A stretch of DNA of 15,634 nucleotides from Marinilabiliaceae bacterium (GCA_027010905.1 JALVBA010000368.1:1-15634), one strand, 5' to 3'. Counted from the first letter of the stretch, positions 7,123-14,944 are shown. Made by a program: numbers and translations. Notes: a model not told the origin generated them from the letters alone.

Positions 7123-9909
7123 ATGCAGAGAACAATAGATATAAAGGGAGCCAAAGTTCACAACCTCAAAAACATAGACCTGTCGATACCTGTAAACAAA
7201 TTCATTGTAATTACTGGAGTTTCAGGCTCGGGAAAATCATCACTGGCTTTTGACACTCTTTATGCCGAGGGACAGAGGCGCTATGTTGAGAGTCTTAGTT
7301 CATATGCACGACAGTTTTTGGGTAGGTTAAACAAACCCGAGGTTGATTACATTAAAGGTATTCCGCCGGCTATTGCTATTGAGCAGAAGGTAAACAGCAG
7401 AAATCCCCGCTCAACGGTAGGTACATCAACAGAGATATACGACTACCTTAAACTTCTGTTTGCAAGAGTAGGAGTAACCTACTCACCTGTTTCGAGTAAG
7501 AGAGTGAAAAGGCATCAGGTATCGGATGTGGTTAACTTCTTCACAGAACTACCCCGGGGACAAAAGGTTGTGCTTTTATCACCTGTAATTCCGGGAGGTG
7601 ACAGGGAGTGTGCTGAACATCTTGAAGTCTTCCTAAAACAGGGATTCAGTCGTATTGAGAAAGAGAATGAATATTTCAGGATTGAGGATCTGTTGAGCGA
7701 TAAGGATTCAAACCCGGAGTGTAAGTCGATAAATCTTGTGATTGATAGATTAACTGCTACGACCGATGATGATACAGTTAGCAGATTAGGCGACTCGGTA
7801 CAGACGGCTTTTTACGAGAGTAAAGGAAGGTGTATTCTGCGGGTGTATGAGGGCACAAAATTCAACGACCATCTCTTTTCCGACTTCTTTGAGGCTGACG
7901 GGATAATTTTTGAGCCTCCCACAGAGCATCTCTTCTCTTTCAATAATCCGGTAGGTGCTTGTCCGCAGTGCGAGGGGTTTGGCAGGGTAATAGGTATTGA
8001 CGAAGATCTTGTGATTCCGAATAAGAGCCTCTCTGTTTACGACGGAGCTATTGCCTGCTGGAAAGGTGAAAAGATGGGTAAATGGAAAGAGCGTATGGTA
8101 AACAGTTCGCACAAATTTGACTTTCCTGTTCACAAACCATACCATGAGCTATCACCCGAACAGCGGAGGTTAATCTGGACGGGTAACAAGCATTTTAAAG
8201 GGTTAAACGCCTTCTTTAAATATGTAGAGGAGAAACAGTACAGAATACAATACAGGGTAATGCTATCGCGCTACCGTGGTAAAACAATCTGCCCCGAGTG
8301 TGAAGGCAGCCGGCTACGGAAAGAGGCTGGCTGGGTTAAGATAGAGGGTAAAAGTATAAATGAGCTTGTGATAATGCCTATATCTGAATTGCAACACTTT
8401 TTCATGTCAATCAAACTGCCCGAACATGATGAGAAGGTTGCAGGCAGACTACTGGAAGAGATAAATACACGCATTAGTTTTCTGACTGATGTGGGACTTG
8501 AATACCTTACGCTAAACCGCCTCTCCTCCACACTTTCAGGAGGTGAGAGTCAGCGAATAAATCTATCCACATCATTAGGTAGCAGTCTGGTAGGTTCACT
8601 ATATATTTTGGATGAACCAAGTATCGGGCTACATTCAAGAGATACAAATCTATTAATTAAGGTTCTGAAAAACCTAAGAGACCTGGGAAATACGGTTGTG
8701 GTGGTGGAACATGACGAAGAGATAATCAGGGCAGCAGCGGAGATTATAGATATTGGTCCGGGAGCAGGCAGATTAGGTGGAGAGATAGTTTTTCAGGGCG
8801 ATTTCAAACAACTCTCAGTAAACGAAAATAGCCTTACAACAAAGTATCTGAATGGTATTGAAACAATTCCTCTACCCAAAAGCAGGCGTAGAGGCACTAA
8901 CTTTATTGGGATTAAAGGGGCACGGGAAAATAATCTTAAAAATATCGATGTTGATTTTCCACTTAGTATGATGACTGTGGTTACGGGAGTAAGCGGATCA
9001 GGAAAATCATCACTTGTTAACAGAGTTTTGTATCCGGCAATAAAAAAACGACTGGGAGGCTATGCCGATAAGACCGGTAGTTTCGATCTCTTATCCGGGC
9101 AGCTCGACAGCATTACCGCTGTTGAGTTTGTCAACCAGAACCCAATAGGTAAAAGTTCACGCTCCAATCCTGCCACCTATCTAAAGGCATACGATGAGAT
9201 TAGAAAACTGATGGCAGACCAACAGGCATCTAGGCTAAGCGGCTTTAAAGCATCTCACTTCAGCTTTAACATCGATGGTGGTAGATGTGATTCATGCCAG
9301 GGAGAGGGAACAATTAAGGTGGAGATGCAGTTTATGGCCGATATTGTTCTGCAGTGTGAGTCTTGTCATGGCAAAAGATTTAAAGATGATATTCTGGAGG
9401 TAAAATACAGAGGGAAAAATATCCACGACATTTTGAAGATGACAGTTAACGAATCGATTGAATTTTTCAGCGACTCACCGGCTAATATTGAGAACCGTAT
9501 TGTTAAGAAACTAAAACCTCTTGCTGACGTAGGGCTCGGATATATCAAGTTAGGACAGTCGTCAAGCACACTCAGTGGAGGAGAGAGTCAGCGTGTTAAA
9601 CTCGCCTCCTTTCTGGCAAATGAAAAGGACGCCCCTACCCTCTTCATTTTTGATGAACCAACTACAGGTCTCCATTTTCACGACATTAAAAAGCTGTTAG
9701 ATGCTTTTAATGCTTTGATAAAAAATGGTCATTCACTAATTATTATTGAGCATAACATGGAGATTATTAAATCAGCTGACAGAATTATTGACCTGGGACC
9801 GGAGGGTGGTGACAAGGGCGGAGCCATTGTATTTGAGGGTACTCCCGAAGAGCTGATAAAGTGTAAAGAGTCATACACCGGAAAATATCTAAAGCCGTAT
9901 TTGGGGTAG
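7123..9909 (+). CDS. uvrA: Excinuclease ABC subunit A (UvrA)
   Basis: DNA-damage-recognition ATPase of nucleotide excision repair, 928 residues, close to the usual 940. Both ABC modules are complete: Walker A GVSGSGKSS at 32-40 and 622-630, signature LSGGESQR at 471-478 and 817-824, Walker B LYILDEP (493-499) and FIFDEP (841-846). The UvrB-binding insertion (about 120-250) is present after RNPRSTVGTSTEIYDYL. Zinc-ligand pairs are CPQC (280-283), CPEC (390-393), and CDSC/CESC (722-725 and 745-748). The CxxC pair that E. coli UvrA carries about 25 residues before CPQC is replaced here by an EADG stretch (257-260), so that zinc module is reduced. The start ATG agrees with the promoter at 7086 and with the family N-terminus. 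It probably forms a single-gene transcript ending near 9958-9980. Bacteroidetes often carry UvrA paralogues, so this may not be the only copy. Confidence 0.95.
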   Translation: MQRTIDIKGAKVHNLKNIDLSIPVNKFIVITGVSGSGKSSLAFDTLYAEGQRRYVESLSSYARQFLGRLNKPEVDYIKGIPPAIAIEQKVNSRNPRSTVGTSTEIYDYLKLLFARVGVTYSPVSSKRVKRHQVSDVVNFFTELPRGQKVVLLSPVIPGGDRECAEHLEVFLKQGFSRIEKENEYFRIEDLLSDKDSNPECKSINLVIDRLTATTDDDTVSRLGDSVQTAFYESKGRCILRVYEGTKFNDHLFSDFFEADGIIFEPPTEHLFSFNNPVGACPQCEGFGRVIGIDEDLVIPNKSLSVYDGAIACWKGEKMGKWKERMVNSSHKFDFPVHKPYHELSPEQRRLIWTGNKHFKGLNAFFKYVEEKQYRIQYRVMLSRYRGKTICPECEGSRLRKEAGWVKIEGKSINELVIMPISELQHFFMSIKLPEHDEKVAGRLLEEINTRISFLTDVGLEYLTLNRLSSTLSGGESQRINLSTSLGSSLVGSLYILDEPSIGLHSRDTNLLIKVLKNLRDLGNTVVVVEHDEEIIRAAAEIIDIGPGAGRLGGEIVFQGDFKQLSVNENSLTTKYLNGIETIPLPKSRRRGTNFIGIKGARENNLKNIDVDFPLSMMTVVTGVSGSGKSSLVNRVLYPAIKKRLGGYADKTGSFDLLSGQLDSITAVEFVNQNPIGKSSRSNPATYLKAYDEIRKLMADQQASRLSGFKASHFSFNIDGGRCDSCQGEGTIKVEMQFMADIVLQCESCHGKRFKDDILEVKYRGKNIHDILKMTVNESIEFFSDSPANIENRIVKKLKPLADVGLGYIKLGQSSSTLSGGESQRVKLASFLANEKDAPTLFIFDEPTTGLHFHDIKKLLDAFNALIKNGHSLIIIEHNMEIIKSADRIIDLGPEGGDKGGAIVFEGTPEELIKCKESYTGKYLKPYLG

Positions 9910-9957
9910 CTAAGTGTCTGAATTGGGTATTGAGATTATGGATGGTGAGATGCTTAC

Positions 9958-9980
9958 GCCCCTTTGGGGCACTTTTCTTC
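9958..9980 (+). terminator. Probable intrinsic terminator of uvrA
   Basis: GCCCC (9958-9962) and GGGGC (9966-9970) form a GC stem with a TTT loop, followed by ACTTTTCTTCT, about 50 bp after the uvrA stop. The stem is short (5 bp), hence moderate confidence. Confidence 0.4.
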
Positions 9981-9991
9981 TGCTCCACCTC

Positions 9992-10432
9992 CTACTCTCT
10001 CTTAATACCAAAAAGAATTGAGACACAACCGGATATTTTGTTTTTTGAGTCGGGATCTTTCTCCGACACCTCCACATGAACAATAAGTTGCTGTGTAGTT
10101 TTAATCTCAAAATCCCAGTAGGGAGCATTGCCATTCTGTTTGCTATCAAACAGTACATTATTCTCCCCATCAATTATTTTAAAATAGACATCGGGCAGAT
10201 TTTTAACTTTGCAAACTGCGACACGATATTCCTGACCTGAAAAAAACGTTTTGTATATCTCTGCTGTATCACCTTCACTTAATACTGTGGCGTTATAATT
10301 GCCGTCATGCAAATATCTTTCAAGCTGTCCCTTACACACATGTTTTGCATAGCTGAAACACTGCGCTCCAACAAACCCTGAAACGCTAATAAGAATAATA
10401 AAAAGTGCAAGAAACCGTAATCGTTGTAACAT
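9992..10432 (-). CDS. Secreted protein of unknown function, 146 residues
   Basis: Not recognised. From ATG 10432 the protein starts with a classic signal peptide: MLQRLR, a hydrophobic core to about residue 18, then GFVGA-Q as a likely signal peptidase I site near residue 23. A GTG at 10453 would add seven residues but gives a worse signal peptide, so the ATG is preferred. The mature part has four Cys (CFSYAKHVC near the start, VAVCKV, and SGC near the end) that could form two disulfides. Its beta-strand-rich body (YFKIIDGENNVLFDS, YWDFEIKTTQQLIVHVEV) suggests a small periplasmic or surface beta-sandwich. It follows the lipoprotein gene by 31 bp on the same strand, so the two are probably co-transcribed and may act together. 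It is convergent with uvrA. Confidence 0.75.
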   Translation of the reverse strand: MLQRLRFLALFIILISVSGFVGAQCFSYAKHVCKGQLERYLHDGNYNATVLSEGDTAEIYKTFFSGQEYRVAVCKVKNLPDVYFKIIDGENNVLFDSKQNGNAPYWDFEIKTTQQLIVHVEVSEKDPDSKNKISGCVSILFGIKRE

Positions 10433-10463
10433 AACGGCAAAATTAAATTTCACTCTGAATATA

Positions 10464-11393
10464 CTAAGAGATAAACTCTGAACGAATCTCCTCTACTTTT
10501 TTAATAAATTTGTTAAATACTTCGGGTGAGATATCAACTTCTGATTCGGCCTTAATTGTCGTTACCCCCTTCTTTTTATCGGTAGTAGCTTCCACTTTGG
10601 AAGTATTTTTTATTTTAACCTGATCAAAAATCACATTTAGCTCATTCATTCTACTCTGAAGGTATTTGGCATCTTCGTTACTACCAAAGCTCTCAAGAAG
10701 ATTAAGTACAGTATAGAGAGACAATTTTTGATAAACAATACGTTCAATAAGTTTTTTGTTATTCACAAGCGAGCCATTAGTTAGCTTTGTAGCAATGTAC
10801 AAACCTTCAACCCAGCCACCAATCAAAACGGAAACAGCCATTACCGGTCTCTTCTCCTCAGTAAGATATGCATTTGAATTCATAAATGTTTCAGAGATGA
10901 TATCAAGTACAACATCTCTGTTATTCATATTATTCTCAAGTCTTTTAATTGTATTCTCATCAATAGCATTTAAGATTCCAAGTCCATCAGCAAGTTTTTT
11001 AGCATTAGCCATATACTTAACCGAAATTTGAGTCTGATCGAAAAGGCTTGTATAGCTCAGGTCGGCAGAGTAAATTCCCAGATTAAGAGCCATCTTAAGA
11101 TTAGTTGTGTATTTACTCAGATTTTCTGTAGGATTCAGCAAATCTTCGTCATAAACGGCACCGGCTCTTTTTATCAGCATAGCTGTTTCGAGAGGAGAAG
11201 GAAGTGAATAGAAGATAAGCTTCGACTTGTTAAAACCCTCAATAGTCTCCTCGTCTACACTACTTGATGCTGACTTTTTTATCTGCTTTGCTTTGTTTTT
11301 ATTTGTTCCATCTGAATTACAGGATGCTACAACAATAATTAGACTAAAAATACCAACAATAAGCGCTCCCGGGATATATGACATTTTCTTCAT
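10464..11393 (-). CDS. Lipoprotein of unknown function, 309 residues
   Basis: Envelope lipoprotein: a type II signal peptide with hydrophobic core (about residues 7-22) and lipobox V-A-S-C, with lipidation at Cys25. The residues after Cys (NSDGTNKNKAK) are not an acidic run, so I do not see a strong surface-export signal of the Bacteroidetes kind and a periplasmic face is more likely. The body (about 55-255) is predicted almost wholly helical, with repeated Leu/Asn-rich helices (for example LSKYTTNLKMALNLGIYSADLSY and SVLIGGWVEGLYIATKL), then a Lys/Thr-rich segment and a terminal helix (FNKFIKKVEEIRSEF). No enzyme motif is seen. The downstream partner is the secreted protein at 9992-10432. 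No exact TAnnTTTG element was found upstream. The family is not recognised beyond resembling conserved Bacteroidetes hypothetical lipoproteins. Confidence 0.75.
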   Translation of the reverse strand: MKKMSYIPGALIVGIFSLIIVVASCNSDGTNKNKAKQIKKSASSSVDEETIEGFNKSKLIFYSLPSPLETAMLIKRAGAVYDEDLLNPTENLSKYTTNLKMALNLGIYSADLSYTSLFDQTQISVKYMANAKKLADGLGILNAIDENTIKRLENNMNNRDVVLDIISETFMNSNAYLTEEKRPVMAVSVLIGGWVEGLYIATKLTNGSLVNNKKLIERIVYQKLSLYTVLNLLESFGSNEDAKYLQSRMNELNVIFDQVKIKNTSKVEATTDKKKGVTTIKAESEVDISPEVFNKFIKKVEEIRSEFIS

Positions 11394-11514
11394 GATGAAT
11401 TATTTATTTTTTCAGGTTAAAAGTATTTTCTATAATGTTCAGAAAAATAATTAAAAAATATGAAATAATAAAACTAAGAGTCTGTTTTTTTACTAAACAC
11501 CTCCTCATTTACGC

Positions 11515-11550
11515 AACAACCTCAAAAAAGTTATTCTTTCTAAGGTTGTT
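11515..11550 (-). terminator. Hairpin downstream of the dihydroorotate dehydrogenase-like gene
   Basis: AACAACCT (11515-11522) and AGGTTGTT (11543-11550) pair exactly over 8 bp, with an inner AAAG/CTTT stem. It lies 22 bp past the stop codon. There is no T run after the stem on the minus strand, so it is more likely a processing or stabilising hairpin than a strong terminator. Confidence 0.3.
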
Positions 11551-11572
11551 TATGTTATTTCGTCGTCAATAG

Positions 11573-12559
11573 TTACTCTAAAGATGAGAAATATTTCATG
11601 AATTGTGAACGTTCGTACAGTGCCGGATTCTCAATTTTACCATAATTCATACTTCCCTGAAAAGCATCGATAGTATCAAATCCCTTCTCTCCCATCCAGC
11701 TTGTAAGTTTATCGAGCATTGAGGTAATAACTTCAGCACCTCCCTTGTAGATAGCCGAGCAAACCTGAGCAGTGGTAGCTCCGGCCAGTAGTACCTTTAT
11801 CACATCATCTCCACTATGTATACCTGTTGAGGCCGTTACTTCAATGTCATGAACCTTATTCGAGATTATAGCCACCCAGCGCAATGTACGTCGTAAATCT
11901 GCACTTGAACTAAACACTTCAGCCGAGGACATCTGCATTTTATCAATATTGATGTCAGGCTCATAAAAGCGGTTAAAGAGTACAACTCCTGCTGCGCCAA
12001 GGGAAGAGAGAGTATCAACCACACTCACCAAATTTGAGAAGTAGAGACCCAGTTTCATCACTACAGGAATGCTGACCTCCTTTTTTATGTCGGTTAAGAT
12101 ATTATAATATGTCCTCTCGTATTCTTCCGGTTTGCTATGTTTATCAGTATTGAGAACATACACATTCAACTCAATAGCATCAGCTCCGGCATCCTCTATC
12201 TTTTTAGCAAACTCAATCCACTGACCGGTAGAAAAACAGTTTATACTTGCGATAACAGGAATATCGTAGGTCTCTTTAGCTCCTTTAATAAGATTAAGGT
12301 AGTCGTTTACGTTATTCTCTTTTGTATACTCTTTAATATAGTCTACTGCTTCGGGGTAATCAAAGCCCTCACCCGACTGTATAGAGTTTGTTATTTCATG
12401 ATTTATCTGCTCCTCAAAAAGCGATTTAAGCACAACAGCCCCGGCTCCTGCATTTACCAGTTTTCCAATTTTGTCAACACTGTCAGTAAGTCCTGAACTG
12501 CTTACTATAATAGGATTCTTAAGTTTTAATCCAAGATAGTTAGTTTCTATATTAATCAT
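11573..12559 (-). CDS. Dihydroorotate dehydrogenase-like flavoprotein (catalytic Cys absent)
   Basis: FMN-binding TIM barrel of 328 residues related to class 1 PyrD. Visible landmarks are NPIIVSSSG near the N-terminus, VVLKSLFEE with the flavin-contacting Lys45, IELNVYVLN (130-137), VVMKLGLYFSN with Lys169, LFNRF with Asn196, and the phosphate-binding STGIHSGDDVIKVLLAGA (244-261). In true class 1 enzymes the loop at 132-137 reads N-x-S-C-P-N with Cys as catalytic base; here it is N-V-Y-V-L-N, so Val135 stands at the Cys position while both substrate-contact Asn positions remain. It is thus unlikely to make orotate and belongs to the DHOD-like group annotated in many Bacteroidetes, whose substrate is unknown. 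It has its own well-placed promoter (12589-12618), and no pyrimidine gene adjoins it. Confidence 0.85.
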   Translation of the reverse strand: MINIETNYLGLKLKNPIIVSSSGLTDSVDKIGKLVNAGAGAVVLKSLFEEQINHEITNSIQSGEGFDYPEAVDYIKEYTKENNVNDYLNLIKGAKETYDIPVIASINCFSTGQWIEFAKKIEDAGADAIELNVYVLNTDKHSKPEEYERTYYNILTDIKKEVSIPVVMKLGLYFSNLVSVVDTLSSLGAAGVVLFNRFYEPDINIDKMQMSSAEVFSSSADLRRTLRWVAIISNKVHDIEVTASTGIHSGDDVIKVLLAGATTAQVCSAIYKGGAEVITSMLDKLTSWMGEKGFDTIDAFQGSMNYGKIENPALYERSQFMKYFSSLE

Positions 12560-12588
12560 AAATCCTTTTAATTATATTTCATACACAA

Positions 12589-12618
12589 CAAATATATTAA
12601 TTCTGTTTGATGATGCAA
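12589..12618 (-). promoter_or_regulatory. Bacteroidetes promoter (-33 TTG and -7 TATATTTG) of the DHOD-like gene
   Basis: On the minus strand TATATTTG occupies 12596-12589, and a TTG lies at 12618-12616, 19 bases upstream, which is the consensus spacing. The -7 element ends 29 bp before the ATG at 12559, giving a leader of about 22 bases. It is the most complete promoter in the window. Confidence 0.65.
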
Positions 12619-12639
12619 TGAAATAGTAACTATTTATTG

Positions 12640-12852
12640 CTTCGGCTTCGCTCAGACACCACTCCAGACCTTCGGCGTGGCTGTGAGCCACACCGACGGT
12701 ATTCCTGTTGTTCATTTACGACCCAAGACGATGCCTTGGGCTGGAATAAGCTGTCCTTTCAGGACGCTAAAGTCAAATACCTTAGTAAAAGCCAGAGATA
12801 CTTTAGTCCAACAGCAAAGCGTAGGCTAAAAGCAAACTGAGCGTAGTCGAAG
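12640..12852. mobile_element. 213-bp MITE-like non-coding element with inverted ends and target duplication
   Basis: The ends CTTCGGCTTCGCTCAG (12640-12655) and CTGAGCGTAGTCGAAG (12837-12852) are inverted repeats with two mismatches in 16. They are flanked by the direct duplication TTTATTG at 12633-12639 and 12853-12859. The inside is visibly richer in GC than the surroundings and full of stems: 12673-12696 (11-bp arms, one mismatch), CCCAAG/CTTGGG at 12722-12740, GTCC/GGAC near 12754-12765, and CTAAAGT/ACTTTAG at 12767-12773 and 12801-12807. It carries no transposase; a 67-codon open frame across it has no plausible protein character. It is probably mobilised in trans, if mobile at all. The insertion sits on the stop codon of yggS and leaves the gene intact. 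Confidence 0.7.
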
Positions 12853-12853
12853 T

Positions 12854-13519
12854 TTATTGCCGTGCTCCAAAAATCAGGCTGCCAACTCTTACAATTGTAC
12901 TTCCCTCTTCAATTGCCAGTTTGTAGTCACCCGACATACCCATACTAATCTCTTTGAAACTGTCGTGGCCGAAGAAGTGTCTGCTTTTTATTGTATCAAA
13001 TATGAATTTCAACCTTCTGAATTCATCTCTCACCTGCTCCTTATCGGAGGTGTAGGTAGCCATCCCCATAACACCGGTAATTCTTACATTTTCAAATGTT
13101 TTAAATGCATCATTATTAATGATGGCTTCAACCTCTTCCATATCAAGACCGAATTTAGTATCCTCTTGAGCTATGTGAAACTGCAAAAAACACTCTATCA
13201 CACGCCTGTTTTTTTTCGCCTCTTTATTGATTGTTCTTAACAGTTTCAAACTGTCAACAGCATGAATGACCGACACAAACGGTGCTATATATTTCACTTT
13301 GTTTGTTTGCAGGTGACCTATGTAGTGCCATAAAATATCATCAGGAAGAACCTCGTTTTTACTCACCAGCTCCTGAACTTTATTTTCGCCAAACAGTCTC
13401 TGTCCAATCTTGTATGCCTCCAGCAAATCCTCAACAGGTTTTGTTTTTGACACTGCCACCAATACGGCACTATCGCCAAGTTCTGATTTTATCTTTAATA
13501 TATTTTCCGCGATACTCAT
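12854..13519 (-). CDS. YggS family pyridoxal-phosphate homeostasis protein
   Basis: Single-domain PLP-binding protein of 221 residues, normal for the YggS/PLPBP family, which buffers PLP and keeps amino- and keto-acid pools balanced; it has no known catalytic activity. The PLP Lys is K25 in VAVSKTKP. Other family signatures are FGENKVQEL (43-51), WHYIGHLQTNKVK (64-76), VDSLKLL, GVMGMATYTSD (149-159), the phosphate-binding SMGMSGDY (192-199), AIEEGSTIVRVGSLIFGAR at the end. ATG 13519 is preferred over the GTG one codon upstream. The last codon and stop (CAA TAA) lie inside the target duplication of the MITE-like element. The gene follows the DUF1015 gene on the same strand with 135 bp between, including a hairpin, so co-transcription is uncertain. 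Confidence 0.92.
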   Translation of the reverse strand: MSIAENILKIKSELGDSAVLVAVSKTKPVEDLLEAYKIGQRLFGENKVQELVSKNEVLPDDILWHYIGHLQTNKVKYIAPFVSVIHAVDSLKLLRTINKEAKKNRRVIECFLQFHIAQEDTKFGLDMEEVEAIINNDAFKTFENVRITGVMGMATYTSDKEQVRDEFRRLKFIFDTIKSRHFFGHDSFKEISMGMSGDYKLAIEEGSTIVRVGSLIFGARQ

Positions 13520-13615
13520 CACTACATGATTTAAATAGTTGAAAGTTAAATATTTTTGAGGAATTGAGGAATCGAAAAATAATTCAACTATACCCCCTCA
13601 TATCTCCACATCCCA

Positions 13616-13646
13616 TCCCGCTAGGCGGGACTTCGCTATCGCTCAG
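13616..13646. repeat. Hairpin plus solo end related to the MITE-like element
   Basis: TCCCGC (13616-13621) and GCGGGA (13625-13630) pair exactly around TAG. The next 16 bases (13631-13646, CTTCGCTATCGCTCAG) match the left end of the element at 12640-12655 at 13 of 16 positions. It lies directly after the stop of the DUF1015 gene. No T run follows on the minus strand, so it is not a standard terminator. Confidence 0.45.
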
Positions 13647-13654
13647 CATCCTTG

Positions 13655-14905
13655 CTAATCAAGCTTATGAATCACCAATCCGGATCTTAATTTAGGTTCA
13701 AACCAGGTTGTTTTAGGAGGCATAATATTACCTGAGTCTGCAATATCAATCAGCTGTTGCATCGACACAGGATAGAGGGCAAATGCAACCTCCATATCTT
13801 CATTATCAACACGATGTTTAAGTTCTGCCAATCCGCGAATACCCCCCACAAAACCTATGCGGTCTGACCTTCGCAAATCCACTATTCCCAATATCTTATC
13901 CAGAACATGCTCCGAAAGAATGGTAACATCAAGTACACCAATAGGATTATTATCGTCGTAAGTACCCTCTTTGGCATTTAGTTTATACCAGCTGCCGGAG
14001 AGATACATACTGAACTCATGCAGCTTGGCAGGTTTGTATATCTCCTCTCCCACCTCTTCTACATCAAACACCTCTTTAAGTTGCAAAATAAGCTCCTCAT
14101 TTGATAAACCATTTAGATCTTTTACCACACGATTATAGTCAATTATGTGCAACTGATTATCGGGGAAATGGACAGCCATAAAGAAGTTATAATTTTCATC
14201 ACCGGTGTGATTAGGGTTTTGTCTCTCTCTATCGAGGCCAATATGAGCTGCAGCAGCAGTACGGTGGTGACCATCGGCAACGTAGGTAAACGGTACTTTT
14301 GTGGCAAACAGCTCCTCCAGTTGTGCATTTACCTCCGGGTCGTTTATAGGCCATAATTGATGTTCGAATCCGTCCTCAGCAACAAAATCATATTCGGCAG
14401 CCTCACTATTAACAATATTAGCAACAATAGCATCAATCTCCGGCACGGCTCTGTATGAGAAGAACACTGGCTCAATATTGGCATTCAGGTAACGGGTAAG
14501 AATCATACGATCCTCCTCTTTGTCGGGACGGGTAAGTTCATGTTTCTTAATTATACCCTTACGGTAATCTTCGCAAGCAGCACCACCCACAATACCGTAT
14601 TGCGTACGGCCATCCATCGTTTGGGCATAGATGTAGAATTTTGGAGCTTCATCCTGCTTAAGCCATCCCTCCTTCTGAAACCGTTTGAAATTCTCTGCAG
14701 ACTTCTCATACACCGTTTCCGAGTGAATATCAATTCCGGGGGCACAGTCAATCTCAGCCCGGGTTATGTGAAGGAGAGAGCACTCCTTTCCTTCGGCCAT
14801 TTTAGCAGCCTCGTCACTGTCCATTACATCGTATGGCAGACATGCCAGATTCTCAACAATATCATTAGGAGGTCTTAATCCTTTAAATGGTTTTACGATT
14901 GCCAT
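13655..14905 (-). CDS. DUF1015 family protein
   Basis: Cytoplasmic protein of 416 residues, the usual family length. It opens with the family start VKPFKGLRPP and PYDV (24-27), then KHELTRPDKEEDR (121-133), NIEPVFFSY (143-151), the hallmark VADGHHRTAAA (209-219) and, near the end, DLRRSDRIGFVGG and KTTWFEPKLRSGL. The last motif and the DGHHR core are the likely active or binding site, but no reaction is firmly known to me. In Bacteroidales this gene is, as I recall, usually just downstream of serC and serA; the serA 3' end on the same strand at the window edge fits that linkage and suggests a job tied to serine or phosphoserine metabolism (inference). Here, however, about 660 bp separate the two and the gene has its own promoter (14937-14944) right after a terminator. 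Confidence 0.9.
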   Translation of the reverse strand: MAIVKPFKGLRPPNDIVENLACLPYDVMDSDEAAKMAEGKECSLLHITRAEIDCAPGIDIHSETVYEKSAENFKRFQKEGWLKQDEAPKFYIYAQTMDGRTQYGIVGGAACEDYRKGIIKKHELTRPDKEEDRMILTRYLNANIEPVFFSYRAVPEIDAIVANIVNSEAAEYDFVAEDGFEHQLWPINDPEVNAQLEELFATKVPFTYVADGHHRTAAAAHIGLDRERQNPNHTGDENYNFFMAVHFPDNQLHIIDYNRVVKDLNGLSNEELILQLKEVFDVEEVGEEIYKPAKLHEFSMYLSGSWYKLNAKEGTYDDNNPIGVLDVTILSEHVLDKILGIVDLRRSDRIGFVGGIRGLAELKHRVDNEDMEVAFALYPVSMQQLIDIADSGNIMPPKTTWFEPKLRSGLVIHKLD

Positions 14906-14936
14906 AATTATGGTTTTATATTTGTTTTCAGCGTTG

Positions 14937-14944
14937 CAAATATA
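14937..14944 (-). promoter_or_regulatory. Bacteroidetes -7 promoter element (TATATTTG) for the DUF1015 gene
   Basis: On the minus strand TATATTTG ends 31 bp before the ATG at 14905, giving a leader of about 25 bases. Its first bases are shared with the T tract of the terminator at 14941-14972. No TTG is seen at -33, where the terminator stem lies. Confidence 0.6.

Noticed and set aside
10433..10453. GTG start for the secreted protein and a TAATTTTG promoter match at 10438-10445
   Set aside because: The ATG at 10432 gives a better signal peptide. The promoter match would leave almost no leader, and the gene is more simply read from the lipoprotein gene 31 bp upstream.
12637..12840. 67-codon plus-strand open frame
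   Set aside because: It lies within the inverted-repeat element, is rich in Arg, Ser and Cys with no fold-like pattern, and its codons coincide with RNA-type stems. It is treated as non-coding.
14359..14372. tRNA-like TTCGAATCC string
   Set aside because: It lies in the coding frame of the DUF1015 gene, and no acceptor stem or anticodon arm can be drawn around it.
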